Assembly (NCBI GenBank): GCA_964493425.1
Contig: CAZBMW010000010.1
Location: forward strand, 1 to 64,000
DNA: 64,000 nucleotides
Direction of reading: 5' to 3'
Source: CAYLMG01 sp964493425
GTDB lineage: Bacteria; Planctomycetota; Phycisphaerae; Sedimentisphaerales; Anaerobacaceae
In this document: piece after piece, positions 35,285 to 45,432 of the stretch
Numbering within the stretch: position 1 is the stretch's first letter
Layout: each line of letters begins with the position of its first letter
Program-made: the position numbers and the translations under genes
The notes under the pieces: generated by a model
Told to the model about the DNA's origin: nothing
The model's database searches: none
What the model saw: the letters and a program-made list of their open reading frames with translations, nothing else

Positions 35285-36367
35285 ATGAAAGCAATATTAG
35301 CATTAGAAGACGGCACAATCTACAAAGGCTCCGGTTTTGGGGCAAAGGGAGAGAATTTCGGCGAGGTCGTATTTAATACAAGCATGGCCGGCTACCAGGA
35401 AATCCTCACGGACCCGTCATACAAAGGTCAAATCGTTACAATGACGTATCCTTTGATAGGCAACTATGGAACTAATACCGAGGACGTCGAATCGCACAGG
35501 CCATTCGTTGAAGGTTTTGTAGTAAGAGAACACAGCACAATAGTAAGCAACTGGCGGAGCGAGAAAAGCCTGAACGATTACCTGAAGCAATACAAAATCA
35601 TCGGTATCGAAAGGATAGATACCCGAGCCTTAACCCGACATATAAGGCTCGAAGGAGCGATGAAAGCAGTTATATCCACCGAAGATTTGAATCCCGAAAG
35701 CTTAATCGAAAAGGCAAAGAATTCACCATCACTTGTCGGCAGAGACCTCGTAAAAGATGTAACTATTGAAAAAAGTTACAACTGGAGCGAGAGCGGCGAA
35801 TACAACGTGGTTGTTATGGATACCGGAGTCAAATATAACATACTCCGTCTGCTCGCGGAGCGCAACTGTAAGGTAACGGTCGTGCCGGCGAGCGCGACAG
35901 CAGAACAAATCTTCAAACTTCAGCCGGACGGCATTATGCTTGCCAATGGACCCGGAGACCCTGCAGCCGTACCTTATGTAGTCGAAACTGTCAAAAAACT
36001 TCTGGGTAAGGTGCCGATGTTTGGTATCTGTCTCGGCCAGCAGATGCTTGGTCTCGCAATGGGCGGAAAAACTTTCAAGCTCAAATTCGGCCATCATGGC
36101 GGCAATCACCCTGTCAAGGACCTAAAAACAGGCAAAGTGCATATCACGGTTCAGAATCACGGCTTCTGCGTTGACATAGATTCTCTGCCAAAAGAGGACT
36201 TAGAGATTACGCATATAAACCTTAACGACCAGACGCTGGAAGGGATAAGACACAAGAAGCTGCCGATTTTCTCGGTTCAATTTCATCCTGAGGCAGGTCC
36301 AGGGCCTCACGATGCACGTTATATGTTCGATAACTTTATTGAAATGATGGAGCGGCATCGTGCCTAA
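35285..36367 (+). CDS. carA: Carbamoyl-phosphate synthase small subunit
   Basis: A 360-residue glutamine amidotransferase subunit. The N-terminal domain carries FNTSMAGYQEILTDPSY. The class I amidotransferase domain has GICLGQQ with the nucleophile Cys and FSVQFHPEAGPGP with the catalytic His-Glu. It supplies ammonia to CarB for carbamoyl phosphate, used in pyrimidine and arginine synthesis (and, for hydrogenase, by HypF). It overlaps the first carB by 8 bases. Confidence 0.96.
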   Translation: MKAILALEDGTIYKGSGFGAKGENFGEVVFNTSMAGYQEILTDPSYKGQIVTMTYPLIGNYGTNTEDVESHRPFVEGFVVREHSTIVSNWRSEKSLNDYLKQYKIIGIERIDTRALTRHIRLEGAMKAVISTEDLNPESLIEKAKNSPSLVGRDLVKDVTIEKSYNWSESGEYNVVVMDTGVKYNILRLLAERNCKVTVVPASATAEQIFKLQPDGIMLANGPGDPAAVPYVVETVKKLLGKVPMFGICLGQQMLGLAMGGKTFKLKFGHHGGNHPVKDLKTGKVHITVQNHGFCVDIDSLPKEDLEITHINLNDQTLEGIRHKKLPIFSVQFHPEAGPGPHDARYMFDNFIEMMERHRA

Positions 36368-39300
36368 AAGAACGGACATTGAAAAAATCCTGATAATCGG
36401 TTCAGGCCCGATTGTAATCGGACAGGCCTGCGAATTCGATTACTCAGGCACACAGGCCTGCAAGGTTCTAAAAAGCGAAGGGTACAAAATAATCCTTCTA
36501 AACAGCAATCCCGCAACCATTATGACAGACCCGGGGACAGCAGATGTTACTTACGTCGAGCCTATAACCACTGAGGTTGTAGAAAATATTATTGAAAAAG
36601 AAAAACCTGATGCGGTGCTGCCGACACTGGGCGGCCAGACCGCCCTGAACGTTACTGTCGAGACTGCAAATAGAGGTATCTTCAAAAAGCACAAAGTAAA
36701 GGTCATAGGTGCAAATATCGAGGCGATTCAGAAGGCTGAAGACAGGCAGCTTTTCAAAAAGGCGATGGAAAAAATCGGTCTGGATTTGCCGAGAAGTGGC
36801 AAGGCCCACAGTCTTACAGAGGCTATCAAGGTAGTCGAATATGTCGGACTTCCGGTAATTATTCGGCCGGCTTTTACGCTCGGCGGCACCGGCGGCGGCG
36901 TGGCATACAACATAGAGGAATTCAAGCAGGCCGCCCAGCGGGGGCTGGAAGCGAGCATGGTCAGCGAAATACTAATCGAGGAGCTACTGACCGGCTGGAA
37001 AGAATTCGAGCTTGAGGTAATGAGAGACCTCAAAGATAACGTCGTAATTATATGCTCGATAGAAAACTTCGACCCGATGGGCGTGCATACCGGAGACTCG
37101 ATAACGGTTGCTCCCATTCAGACGCTCACTGACAGAGAATATCAGGCAATGCGTGATGACGCCATCGCCTGCATACGGGAAATAGGCGTGGAAACCGGCG
37201 GCTCAAATATACAGTTTGCGGTCAATCCTGATACAGGTAGAAGAGTTATTATCGAGATGAATCCACGAGTCTCACGAAGCTCGGCACTTGCATCAAAGGC
37301 AACGGGCTTTCCGATTGCGAAGATTGCGGCCAAGCTCGCCGTCGGTTACACACTCGATGAAATACCGAACGATATCACAAAAAAGACACCGGCCTGCTTT
37401 GAGCCGACCATTGATTACTGCGTGGTGAAGATACCCCGATTTACATTTGAAAAGTTTCCGCAGGCAAATCCGGAGCTTACCAGCCATATGAAATCGGTCG
37501 GTGAGGCTATGGCTATAGGCCAGACGTTCAAGGCCGCTCTGCAGAAGGGTTTGCGTTCTCTGGAAATCGGCGTGCACGGCCTTGAGAACATCAAAGCCGA
37601 GACAACCAAAAATTCACTGCTTGAAAAACTCAAAAAGCCCTGTGCCGAGAGAATCTTTTATATCAAATATGCCCTTCAAAACGGCCTGTCAATAGAGAAT
37701 ATTTACGAGCTGACAAAAATAGACAAGTGGTTCCTGCACAATATCAAACAAATAGTTGACTTCGAGAAAGAGCTTAAAAGCTATAAAAATATAAGCGATT
37801 TAGACTCGGCTTCATTGTTCAAGGCGAAGCAGTACGGATTCAGTGACAGGCAACTGAGCAAAATATTAAAAACAGACGAAGCAACAATACGAAAGCTTCG
37901 CGAAAAAAATAACATCAAATCCGTATTCAAGGCGGTTGATACCTGCGGTGCCGAGTTCGAGGCATTTACGCCCTACTACTACTCTACATACGAAAGCGAA
38001 AATGAGAGTGCCCGGTCGGAGCGTAAAAAGATTCTCATCCTCGGTGGCGGGCCCAACAGAATAGGCCAGGGAATTGAGTTCGATTACTGCTGCTGTCACG
38101 CCTCTTATGCTTCAAAAGAAATGGGCTGTGAAAGCATTATGGTCAACTGCAATCCCGAGACTGTCTCCACCGATTACGATACATCAGACAAGCTCTACTT
38201 CGAGCCGCTGACGGTTGAGGACGTATTGAGTATATATGAAAATGAACAGCCGGATGGAGTGATTGTTCAATTCGGGGGACAGACGCCCCTCAACATAGCA
38301 ACCGAGCTGGCCGGGGCAGGTGTCAACATAATCGGCACAAGTCCTGATATGATAGATTTGGCTGAAGACCGTGACAGATTCAGGGCTATGATGGACAAAC
38401 TCAAAATACCAATGCCTCAATCAGGTATGGCAAGCAATCTCAACGAGGCTCTGGCCATAGCCGGGCAAATCGGCTATCCCGTAATGGTCAGGCCTTCTTA
38501 TGTGCTCGGCGGAAGGGGTATGGAGGTGGTACTCGACGAAAATATGCTCCGTCAATACGTTTCGGCGGCTGTTGAGATAACACCGGAAAGGCCGATTCTG
38601 ATTGATAAATTTCTCGATAACGCAATCGAAGCAGAGGCAGACGCTGTCAGTGACGGTGAGCAGGTCTTTATCCCGGCGGTAATGGAACATATCGAGCTTG
38701 CAGGGATTCACTCGGGAGATTCTGCCTGCGTAATACCGCCGGTGACAATACCGCAAAAACACATAGATACAATATGCGAATACACCACAAAAATCGCAAA
38801 AGAGCTAAACGTTGTCGGCCTTATGAATATGCAGTATGCGATAGCAAATGATACCGTTTACGTTCTCGAAGCCAATCCGAGGGCATCAAGGACAGTGCCC
38901 GTTGTATCGAAGGTCTGCGGAGTATCTATGGCAAAACTCGCAACGGAGCTTATGTTAGGCAAAAAGATTTCAGAGTTAGGCCTTGAGAATAAAAAAATAC
39001 CTCACTTTGGAGTAAAAGAGGCGGTATTCCCATTCAATATGTTTTATGGCGTTGACCCCCTGCTCGGCCCGGAGATGCGTTCCACAGGTGAGGTGCTGGG
39101 ACTGGCTGATTCCTTCGGCCTGGCGTACTTTAAGGCACAGCAGGCAACACAAGCCTCTCTTCCTACTAAAGGAACAGTACTTATAACAGTTAATGAAAAA
39201 GACAAGACACCGGTATTAGAAACAGCCAAAAGATTTTCAGAACTCGGATTTAAGATTCTTGCAACAAACGGAACTCACCATTCTTTAAAATCCAAAGGGA

Positions 39301-39572
39301 TTAAGACCGAACGTATACTTAAGATGCGAGAGGGAAGACCAAATATCATCGATGCGATTAAAAACAATCAAATCCAGCTAATAATCAACACACCTCGTGG
39401 AAAATTAAGCAAGGCCGATGATTCATACATCCGGACAGCCGCCATTAAATACCGCATACCTTACATTACAACCACTTCAGCAGCCGCGGCAGCAGTGAAG
39501 GGTATTGCAGCCAGCAGAACAGATAAAAGCGAAGCGAAAAGCCTCCAGGAATACCACGCTTCGATAAAATAA
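36360..39572 (+). CDS. carB: Carbamoyl-phosphate synthase large subunit, copy 1
   Basis: A 1070-residue CarB of normal length. It consists of the N-terminal ATP-grasp half (carboxyphosphate), an oligomerisation domain, the C-terminal ATP-grasp half (carbamate to carbamoyl phosphate) and a C-terminal MGS-like regulatory domain. The N-terminal half keeps the canonical HTGDSITVAP, EMNPRVSRSSALASKATGFP and FEPTIDYCVVKIPRF segments. It starts with GTG inside the end of carA, so it is translationally coupled to it. The start MPKRTDIEKILIIGSGP is typical. It is the closer of the two copies to the usual bacterial CarB. Confidence 0.95.
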   Translation: MPKRTDIEKILIIGSGPIVIGQACEFDYSGTQACKVLKSEGYKIILLNSNPATIMTDPGTADVTYVEPITTEVVENIIEKEKPDAVLPTLGGQTALNVTVETANRGIFKKHKVKVIGANIEAIQKAEDRQLFKKAMEKIGLDLPRSGKAHSLTEAIKVVEYVGLPVIIRPAFTLGGTGGGVAYNIEEFKQAAQRGLEASMVSEILIEELLTGWKEFELEVMRDLKDNVVIICSIENFDPMGVHTGDSITVAPIQTLTDREYQAMRDDAIACIREIGVETGGSNIQFAVNPDTGRRVIIEMNPRVSRSSALASKATGFPIAKIAAKLAVGYTLDEIPNDITKKTPACFEPTIDYCVVKIPRFTFEKFPQANPELTSHMKSVGEAMAIGQTFKAALQKGLRSLEIGVHGLENIKAETTKNSLLEKLKKPCAERIFYIKYALQNGLSIENIYELTKIDKWFLHNIKQIVDFEKELKSYKNISDLDSASLFKAKQYGFSDRQLSKILKTDEATIRKLREKNNIKSVFKAVDTCGAEFEAFTPYYYSTYESENESARSERKKILILGGGPNRIGQGIEFDYCCCHASYASKEMGCESIMVNCNPETVSTDYDTSDKLYFEPLTVEDVLSIYENEQPDGVIVQFGGQTPLNIATELAGAGVNIIGTSPDMIDLAEDRDRFRAMMDKLKIPMPQSGMASNLNEALAIAGQIGYPVMVRPSYVLGGRGMEVVLDENMLRQYVSAAVEITPERPILIDKFLDNAIEAEADAVSDGEQVFIPAVMEHIELAGIHSGDSACVIPPVTIPQKHIDTICEYTTKIAKELNVVGLMNMQYAIANDTVYVLEANPRASRTVPVVSKVCGVSMAKLATELMLGKKISELGLENKKIPHFGVKEAVFPFNMFYGVDPLLGPEMRSTGEVLGLADSFGLAYFKAQQATQASLPTKGTVLITVNEKDKTPVLETAKRFSELGFKILATNGTHHSLKSKGIKTERILKMREGRPNIIDAIKNNQIQLIINTPRGKLSKADDSYIRTAAIKYRIPYITTTSAAAAAVKGIAASRTDKSEAKSLQEYHASIK

Positions 39573-39687
39573 ATCATATCATCAGTTTTTCTTATTTGAC
39601 AGATAAGATGATTTCATATAATCTAACCGCCTAAAAACAGGAGTCGAGCAATATTATCTCTGTACATTAGGTTGAGGAAAAATCACT

Positions 39688-42600
39688 ATGCCTAAACGAG
39701 AGGACATAAAGAAAGTAATGATTATCGGTTCCGGGCCAATTATCATCGGCCAGGCGTGCGAGTTTGACTATTCAGGGACACAGGCCTGCAAGGCACTCCG
39801 CAAACTCGGATACAAGATTGTACTTGTTAACTCAAATCCAGCGACGATTATGACCGACCCCGGAATGGCTGACGTTACCTATATCGAGCCTCTCAATCTG
39901 CAGACTATGACTAAGATAATCGAGGCTGAACGCCCGGACGCTCTGCTGCCCAATCTCGGCGGCCAAAGCGGGCTTAACCTGTCATCGGAACTGGCTAATA
40001 CAGGCGTACTCGATAAATACGGCGTAAGAGTAATAGGTGTACAGGTTGATGCAATCAAAAGAGGAGAGGACCGGACAGAGTTTAAGAATACAATGAACCG
40101 GCTGGGCATTGAAATGCCGAGGAGCAAAGCAGCTAACAGTCTTGAAGAAGCGGAAAAAATTGCCGAAGAGCTCGGTTTTCCGGTAGTGATTCGACCTGCA
40201 TATACAATGGGAGGAACGGGAGGCGGTCTCGTATATAATATTGAAGAATTCAGGGTAATAGCAGAACGGGGACTTTCGGCAAGTCTGGTTCATCAAATCC
40301 TCGTGGAAGAATCGGTATTAGGCTGGGAAGAGCTTGAGCTGGAAGTGGTACGCGATTCTAAGGGACAAAAAATCACCGTATGCTTTATTGAAAATGTTGA
40401 CGCTATGGGAGTACACACCGGAGATTCGTATTGCACGGCGCCGATGCTGACAATCGACGAGCAGCTTCAAAAGCAGCTTCAGAAATATTCTTACGATATC
40501 GTCGATGCAATAGAGGTTATAGGTGGAACAAACATCCAGTTCGCACATGAGCCGAAAACCGGAAGAGTCGTCGTAATAGAAATAAATCCGAGGACCTCAA
40601 GGTCATCGGCCCTTGCATCGAAAGCCACAGGATTTCCCATAGCCCTCGTTTCATCGATGCTTGCAGGCGGAATGACCCTCGATGAGATACCTTACTGGCG
40701 GGAAGGTACACTCGATAAATACACACCGTCCGGAGAATATGTCGTCGTCAAATTCGCTCGATGGGCATTCGCAAAATTCAGGGGCGTCGAGGACAGGCTC
40801 GGCACACAAATGCGTGCGGTAGGCGAGGTAATGAGTATAGGCAAAAACTACAAGGAGGCATTTCAAAAATCGATACGCTCTCTGGAAACCGGCCGACATG
40901 GACTGGGCTTTGCAAAAAACTTTAATAAACTACCACTCGAAGAGCTGATGAACCTCGTCAGTACGCCAACGAGTGAGCGGCAGTTTATTATGTATGAGGC
41001 ACTTCGCAAAGGAGCATCTATAGATTCCTTATACGAGAGGACATACATAAAAAAATGGTTCATTGAACAAATGGCAGAGCTAGTAGCACTTGAAGAAAAA
41101 ATACTCAAATACAAAGGAAAGCAGATTCCCGACAAGCTATTGATACAGGCAAAAAAAGACGGCTTTGCAGACCGCTATCTCGCCGGGCTTATCGGCAGCT
41201 CAGAAGACAAGATTCGCAGGCAGCGCACGGAACTTGGCGTCGTAGAGGCATGGGAGCCGGTACCGGTAAGCGGCGTCGAAAATGCAGCCTATTATTACTC
41301 AACATATAATGCGCCGGATAAGGTGGGCGTATCAAAAAAACAAAAAATTATGGTGCTCGGCGGAGGGCCAAACAGGATAGGTCAGGGAATAGAATTCGAC
41401 TACTGCTGCGTCCACGCAGCATTCGCACTGCGAGACGAAGGATACGAAACGATTATGGTCAACTGCAACCCGGAGACTGTTTCGACCGACTACGATACAT
41501 CCGACAAGCTCTATTTCGAGCCGCTCACAGTCGAGGACGTGCTGAGCATATACCAGAAAGAAAAACCCGAAGGCGTAATTGTCCAGTTCGGCGGCCAGAC
41601 GCCTTTGAATATAGCAGGTAAGTTAGAGGCTGCAGGAGTCAAGATAATAGGAACATCGGTTGACACCATAGATCTGGCGGAAGACCGTGACCGATTCCGT
41701 GCTATGATGGCCAAACTTGGTATACCAATGGCAGAATCGGGAATGGCAAGCAAGCTTGAAGAAGCACTGGATATAGCAAAACGGATTGGATATCCCTTGA
41801 TGGTAAGACCCTCATATGTACTCGGCGGGCGAGGAATGGAAGTCGTTCACGACGAAGATATGCTGACTGAATATGTTGCTGCTGCAGTTGAGGTAACTCC
41901 TGAACGCCCTATTCTCATTGATAAATTCCTCTCAAATGCGACAGAGGCAGAAGCAGATGCACTCAGCGACGGTGAAGATGTATTCATGCCTGCGGTTATG
42001 GAACACATCGAGCTGGCAGGCGTGCACTCGGGCGATTCCGCTTGTGTGATTCCGCCTGCAACAATACCGCAAAAGCACATTGATACCATCTGTGAATACA
42101 CAAGAAAAATTGCTCGGGAGCTTAATGTCGTCGGTTTAATGAATATGCAGTATGCGATAGCAAACGATATTGTCTATGTTCTTGAGGCAAACCCCCGGGC
42201 ATCAAGGACAGTTCCTCTGGTTTCGAAAGTGTGCGGTTTATCTATGGCGAGGGTTGCGACTCAGCTTATGCTGGGTAAAAAACTCTCAGATCTGAAACTG
42301 AGCAATAAAAAGATTCCACATTTCGGCGTAAAGGAAGCGGTCTTTCCATTCAATATGTTTCCTGAGGTTGACCCTCTTCTAGGGCCTGAAATGCGCTCGA
42401 CTGGTGAGGTGCTCGGCCTGGCAGATACATTCGGCCTTGCCTATTTTAAGGCACAGGACGCGACGCAGGTTCCGCTGCCGGCAGAAGGAACTGTTTTAAT
42501 AACAGTTACGGATAAAGATAAAGATTCTGTCGTTCGAACAGCAAAGCAATTCGCAGAGCTTGGCTTTTCTATCAAAGCAACTGAAGGGACACATCGATTA

Positions 42601-42888
42601 CTTAAGGAAAAAGAGATTGAAACGGAGCATATACTCAAGATGCACGAAGGCAGGCCTAATATAGTTGATGCTATCAAAAACAGCGAGATTCAACTGGTCA
42701 TAAATACACCGGCCAGCAAGCTCAGCAAATACGACGACTCCTATATCCGCAAGGCAGCGATAAGATATAAGATACCATACATTACAACCACAGCAGCTGC
42801 AGCGGCTGCGGTGAAAGGCATAGCAGCCTATCGTCAGGGAACAAGCTCGGTAAAGTCGCTGCAGTGCTATCACTCTGACATAAAATAA
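39688..42888 (+). CDS. carB: Carbamoyl-phosphate synthase large subunit, copy 2 (paralogue)
   Basis: A second full-length CarB of 1066 residues, 115 bases after copy 1. The C-terminal half is nearly the same as copy 1, with shared runs such as GGGPNRIGQGIEFDYCC and DLAEDRDRFRAMM. The N-terminal half is more diverged. The ATP-grasp residues remain (EINPRTSRSSALASKATGFP), but HTGDSITVAP is changed to HTGDSYCTAP. The FEPTIDYCVVKIPRF segment becomes SGEYVVVKFARW. GAGG lies 11 bases upstream of ATG. It may be a pathway-specific isoform; it must share CarA or use free ammonia, since no second carA is present. Confidence 0.92.
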   Translation: MPKREDIKKVMIIGSGPIIIGQACEFDYSGTQACKALRKLGYKIVLVNSNPATIMTDPGMADVTYIEPLNLQTMTKIIEAERPDALLPNLGGQSGLNLSSELANTGVLDKYGVRVIGVQVDAIKRGEDRTEFKNTMNRLGIEMPRSKAANSLEEAEKIAEELGFPVVIRPAYTMGGTGGGLVYNIEEFRVIAERGLSASLVHQILVEESVLGWEELELEVVRDSKGQKITVCFIENVDAMGVHTGDSYCTAPMLTIDEQLQKQLQKYSYDIVDAIEVIGGTNIQFAHEPKTGRVVVIEINPRTSRSSALASKATGFPIALVSSMLAGGMTLDEIPYWREGTLDKYTPSGEYVVVKFARWAFAKFRGVEDRLGTQMRAVGEVMSIGKNYKEAFQKSIRSLETGRHGLGFAKNFNKLPLEELMNLVSTPTSERQFIMYEALRKGASIDSLYERTYIKKWFIEQMAELVALEEKILKYKGKQIPDKLLIQAKKDGFADRYLAGLIGSSEDKIRRQRTELGVVEAWEPVPVSGVENAAYYYSTYNAPDKVGVSKKQKIMVLGGGPNRIGQGIEFDYCCVHAAFALRDEGYETIMVNCNPETVSTDYDTSDKLYFEPLTVEDVLSIYQKEKPEGVIVQFGGQTPLNIAGKLEAAGVKIIGTSVDTIDLAEDRDRFRAMMAKLGIPMAESGMASKLEEALDIAKRIGYPLMVRPSYVLGGRGMEVVHDEDMLTEYVAAAVEVTPERPILIDKFLSNATEAEADALSDGEDVFMPAVMEHIELAGVHSGDSACVIPPATIPQKHIDTICEYTRKIARELNVVGLMNMQYAIANDIVYVLEANPRASRTVPLVSKVCGLSMARVATQLMLGKKLSDLKLSNKKIPHFGVKEAVFPFNMFPEVDPLLGPEMRSTGEVLGLADTFGLAYFKAQDATQVPLPAEGTVLITVTDKDKDSVVRTAKQFAELGFSIKATEGTHRLLKEKEIETEHILKMHEGRPNIVDAIKNSEIQLVINTPASKLSKYDDSYIRKAAIRYKIPYITTTAAAAAAVKGIAAYRQGTSSVKSLQCYHSDIK

Positions 42889-42987
42889 AGTCTGCTCTTT
42901 TGCTTTTAAAAAGCCGCATTTGCCTTCGAAAATATTTTATTGTTTAAACCTTTCTTTATGAATCAAAATTTTATATCATCTTAGCAT

Positions 42988-45432
42988 ATGGTAAAAAGCT
43001 TCGAAAACATTTTCATCAGCAACTATAGCTATCAGGTGGTTGAGATATCACAAGAAGATGCTGAAGATATCGAGCGATACTTGAACGGACAAAACAACCA
43101 AAAAAATGAAAACCAGCAGGAATTCAAGCTTCCGGAAGCAATCGGCATTCTGCCGATTCGAAACGTGGTTGTTTTTCCGGGAACAGTAACGCCCCTTGCG
43201 ATAGGGCGTGAAAGAAGTAAACAGCTCATCAAAGAAACCAAAATCAATGAATCCATAATAGGACTTGTAACACAGCTAAATCCCGAAACAGATAAGCCGG
43301 GTTTTAAAGATATATACCGGATAGGCACATCAGCAACTATCTTAAAAATCATAAAACTCCCACAGGGCCCAATGCACATAGTCCTACATGCCTTATCCCG
43401 TTTTAAGATAACGCAAACAGTCTCCTCCGAACCATACCTGAAAGCCAGGGTAAAGCCGCTTAAACCTGTCATTAAAATGACGAAAAAAGTCGAAGCCTTA
43501 ATGGTCAGTGTCCGTCAGGCAGCAAACCGCGTCATTGAACTAAGCCCAAACGTCCCTGAAGAGGCATCGGTACTGCTGGAAAACATTGACAATCCTTCTG
43601 CATTGGCTGACTTTTTAGCAGCCAACCTTAACCTGAAGATACCTGAAAAACAAAAGCTGCTGGAAGAGCTCGACGCTGGCAAACGCCTTGAGCAGATATC
43701 AATTGCCCTGGCAAACCAGCTTGAGGTTCTGGAGATGAGCCATAAGATTCAGGGCAAGGTTAGAGATTCGATTGAAAAAAGCCAGCGGGAATTCTACTTG
43801 CAGGAGCAGTTAAAGGCTATCCAAAAAGAACTCGGTCATGGTGACAGCCAAGCTGAAGAGCTAAAACAAATCAGGGAAAACATCGAGAAAGCAAAGATGC
43901 CTGCTGCCGTTGAAACCGAAGCAGTTCGCGAGCTCGATAGACTCAACAAGATACCGCCTGTATCACCGGAATACAGCGTTATACGAACATACCTCGACTG
44001 GGTTTGCGAGCTGCCCTGGTCAAAAGAGACAAAAGACCAGCTTGATATCAATAAGGCCGAAAGGGTATTAAATAAAGACCATTACGATTTGAAGAAAGTG
44101 AAAAAACGGATTCTTGAATTTCTCGCCGTGCGCAAGCTCAATCCGACGGGCAAAAGCCCAATACTTTGCTTTGTCGGCCCGCCGGGAGTGGGCAAAACCT
44201 CGCTGGGCAAATCAATAGCATCGGCAATGGGCAGAAAATTCATAAGAATATCACTTGGCGGGATAAGAGATGAAGCTGATATTCGGGGACATCGCAGAAC
44301 CTACATCGGGGCGCTGCCGGGCAGAATTTTGCAGGAATTGCGAAAAGCCGAAAGCAAAAATCCTGTATTTATGCTCGATGAGCTTGACAAAATCGGCTCC
44401 GATTTCAGAGGAGACCCCGCAAGCGCGCTATTGGAAGTGCTCGACCCGGAACAGAATAATACATTCAATGACCATTATCTTGACCAGCCATTCGACTTGT
44501 CGAAGGTTATGTTTATCGGGACGGCAAACTATACCGAGCCGATTCCGCCAGCCCTGCACGACAGGATGGAAATCATAGAGTTGCCCGGCTATACGACAAT
44601 AGAAAAACTGAAAATCGCAAAAAGATACCTCGTCCCGCGACAGATTCAGGAAAACGGCTTAAGCAGAAAACAGTTTGTTATCAAGGACGACGCTATAAAT
44701 TCGATAATAGAAAACTACACGCGGGAAGCCGGTGTACGAAATCTTGAAAAAAGCATCGCTGCTATATGCCGAAACATTGCAACCGAAATCGCAAAAAACA
44801 AAAAGAAACGCACAACTATCGGCAGAGGCGAGCTTGCAAAGATACTCGGGCCGACACGGTACGAATCCGAGCTCGCTTTACGAAGCGGCATACCCGGTGT
44901 TGCAACCGCCCTTGCCTTTACGCCGGTAGGCGGTGAGATTCTGTTCATAGAATCAGCACAGATACCGGGCAAAGGACAGCTGCAACTGACCGGCCACATC
45001 GGTGACGTTATGAAGGAAAGCGCGCAGGCGGCTTTTTCGATTGTAAAGGCAAATGCTAAAAAGATGAAAATCGATGCCGGCAAATTCAAGAAATTCGATT
45101 ATCACATTCACGTCCCCGCAGGTGCGGTGCCCAAGGATGGCCCCAGTGCAGGTATTGCAATGTTTACCTCGCTTGTCTCCCTATTACTTCAAAAACCTGC
45201 CCGCCCTGACGTCGCTATGACAGGCGAGATAACTCTGCGCGGATTGGTTCTGCCGATTGGCGGCCTGAAGGAAAAAATCCTTGCAGCGAAACAAGCCGGC
45301 ATAAAAACCGTCATCCTGCCCGCAAGGAACAAAAAGGACCTGCCCGAAGTTCCTGCCGAAGCAAAAAAAGGATTAAAATTCGTATTTGTTAAAAACACAA
45401 ACGAAGCACTAAAAACCGCTCTTAGCAATTAA
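42988..45432 (+). CDS. lon: ATP-dependent protease Lon
   Basis: An 814-residue Lon. The N-terminal substrate-binding LAN domain starts at residue 49 with LPEAIGILPIRNVVVFPG. The AAA domain has GPPGVGKTS and MLDELDKI, and the protease domain has the catalytic Ser in PKDGPSAG and Lys in GGLKEKILAA. It degrades misfolded and regulatory proteins. The N-terminus has about 45 extra residues before the LAN domain. No CIRCE operator is visible in the 99-base upstream spacer. Its end overlaps the convergent folP by 11 bases. Confidence 0.96.
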   Translation: MVKSFENIFISNYSYQVVEISQEDAEDIERYLNGQNNQKNENQQEFKLPEAIGILPIRNVVVFPGTVTPLAIGRERSKQLIKETKINESIIGLVTQLNPETDKPGFKDIYRIGTSATILKIIKLPQGPMHIVLHALSRFKITQTVSSEPYLKARVKPLKPVIKMTKKVEALMVSVRQAANRVIELSPNVPEEASVLLENIDNPSALADFLAANLNLKIPEKQKLLEELDAGKRLEQISIALANQLEVLEMSHKIQGKVRDSIEKSQREFYLQEQLKAIQKELGHGDSQAEELKQIRENIEKAKMPAAVETEAVRELDRLNKIPPVSPEYSVIRTYLDWVCELPWSKETKDQLDINKAERVLNKDHYDLKKVKKRILEFLAVRKLNPTGKSPILCFVGPPGVGKTSLGKSIASAMGRKFIRISLGGIRDEADIRGHRRTYIGALPGRILQELRKAESKNPVFMLDELDKIGSDFRGDPASALLEVLDPEQNNTFNDHYLDQPFDLSKVMFIGTANYTEPIPPALHDRMEIIELPGYTTIEKLKIAKRYLVPRQIQENGLSRKQFVIKDDAINSIIENYTREAGVRNLEKSIAAICRNIATEIAKNKKKRTTIGRGELAKILGPTRYESELALRSGIPGVATALAFTPVGGEILFIESAQIPGKGQLQLTGHIGDVMKESAQAAFSIVKANAKKMKIDAGKFKKFDYHIHVPAGAVPKDGPSAGIAMFTSLVSLLLQKPARPDVAMTGEITLRGLVLPIGGLKEKILAAKQAGIKTVILPARNKKDLPEVPAEAKKGLKFVFVKNTNEALKTALSN

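Noticed and set aside
42889..42987. A heat-shock (CIRCE) operator before lon
   Set aside because: No TTAGCACTC/GAGTGCTAA pair is present in the spacer.
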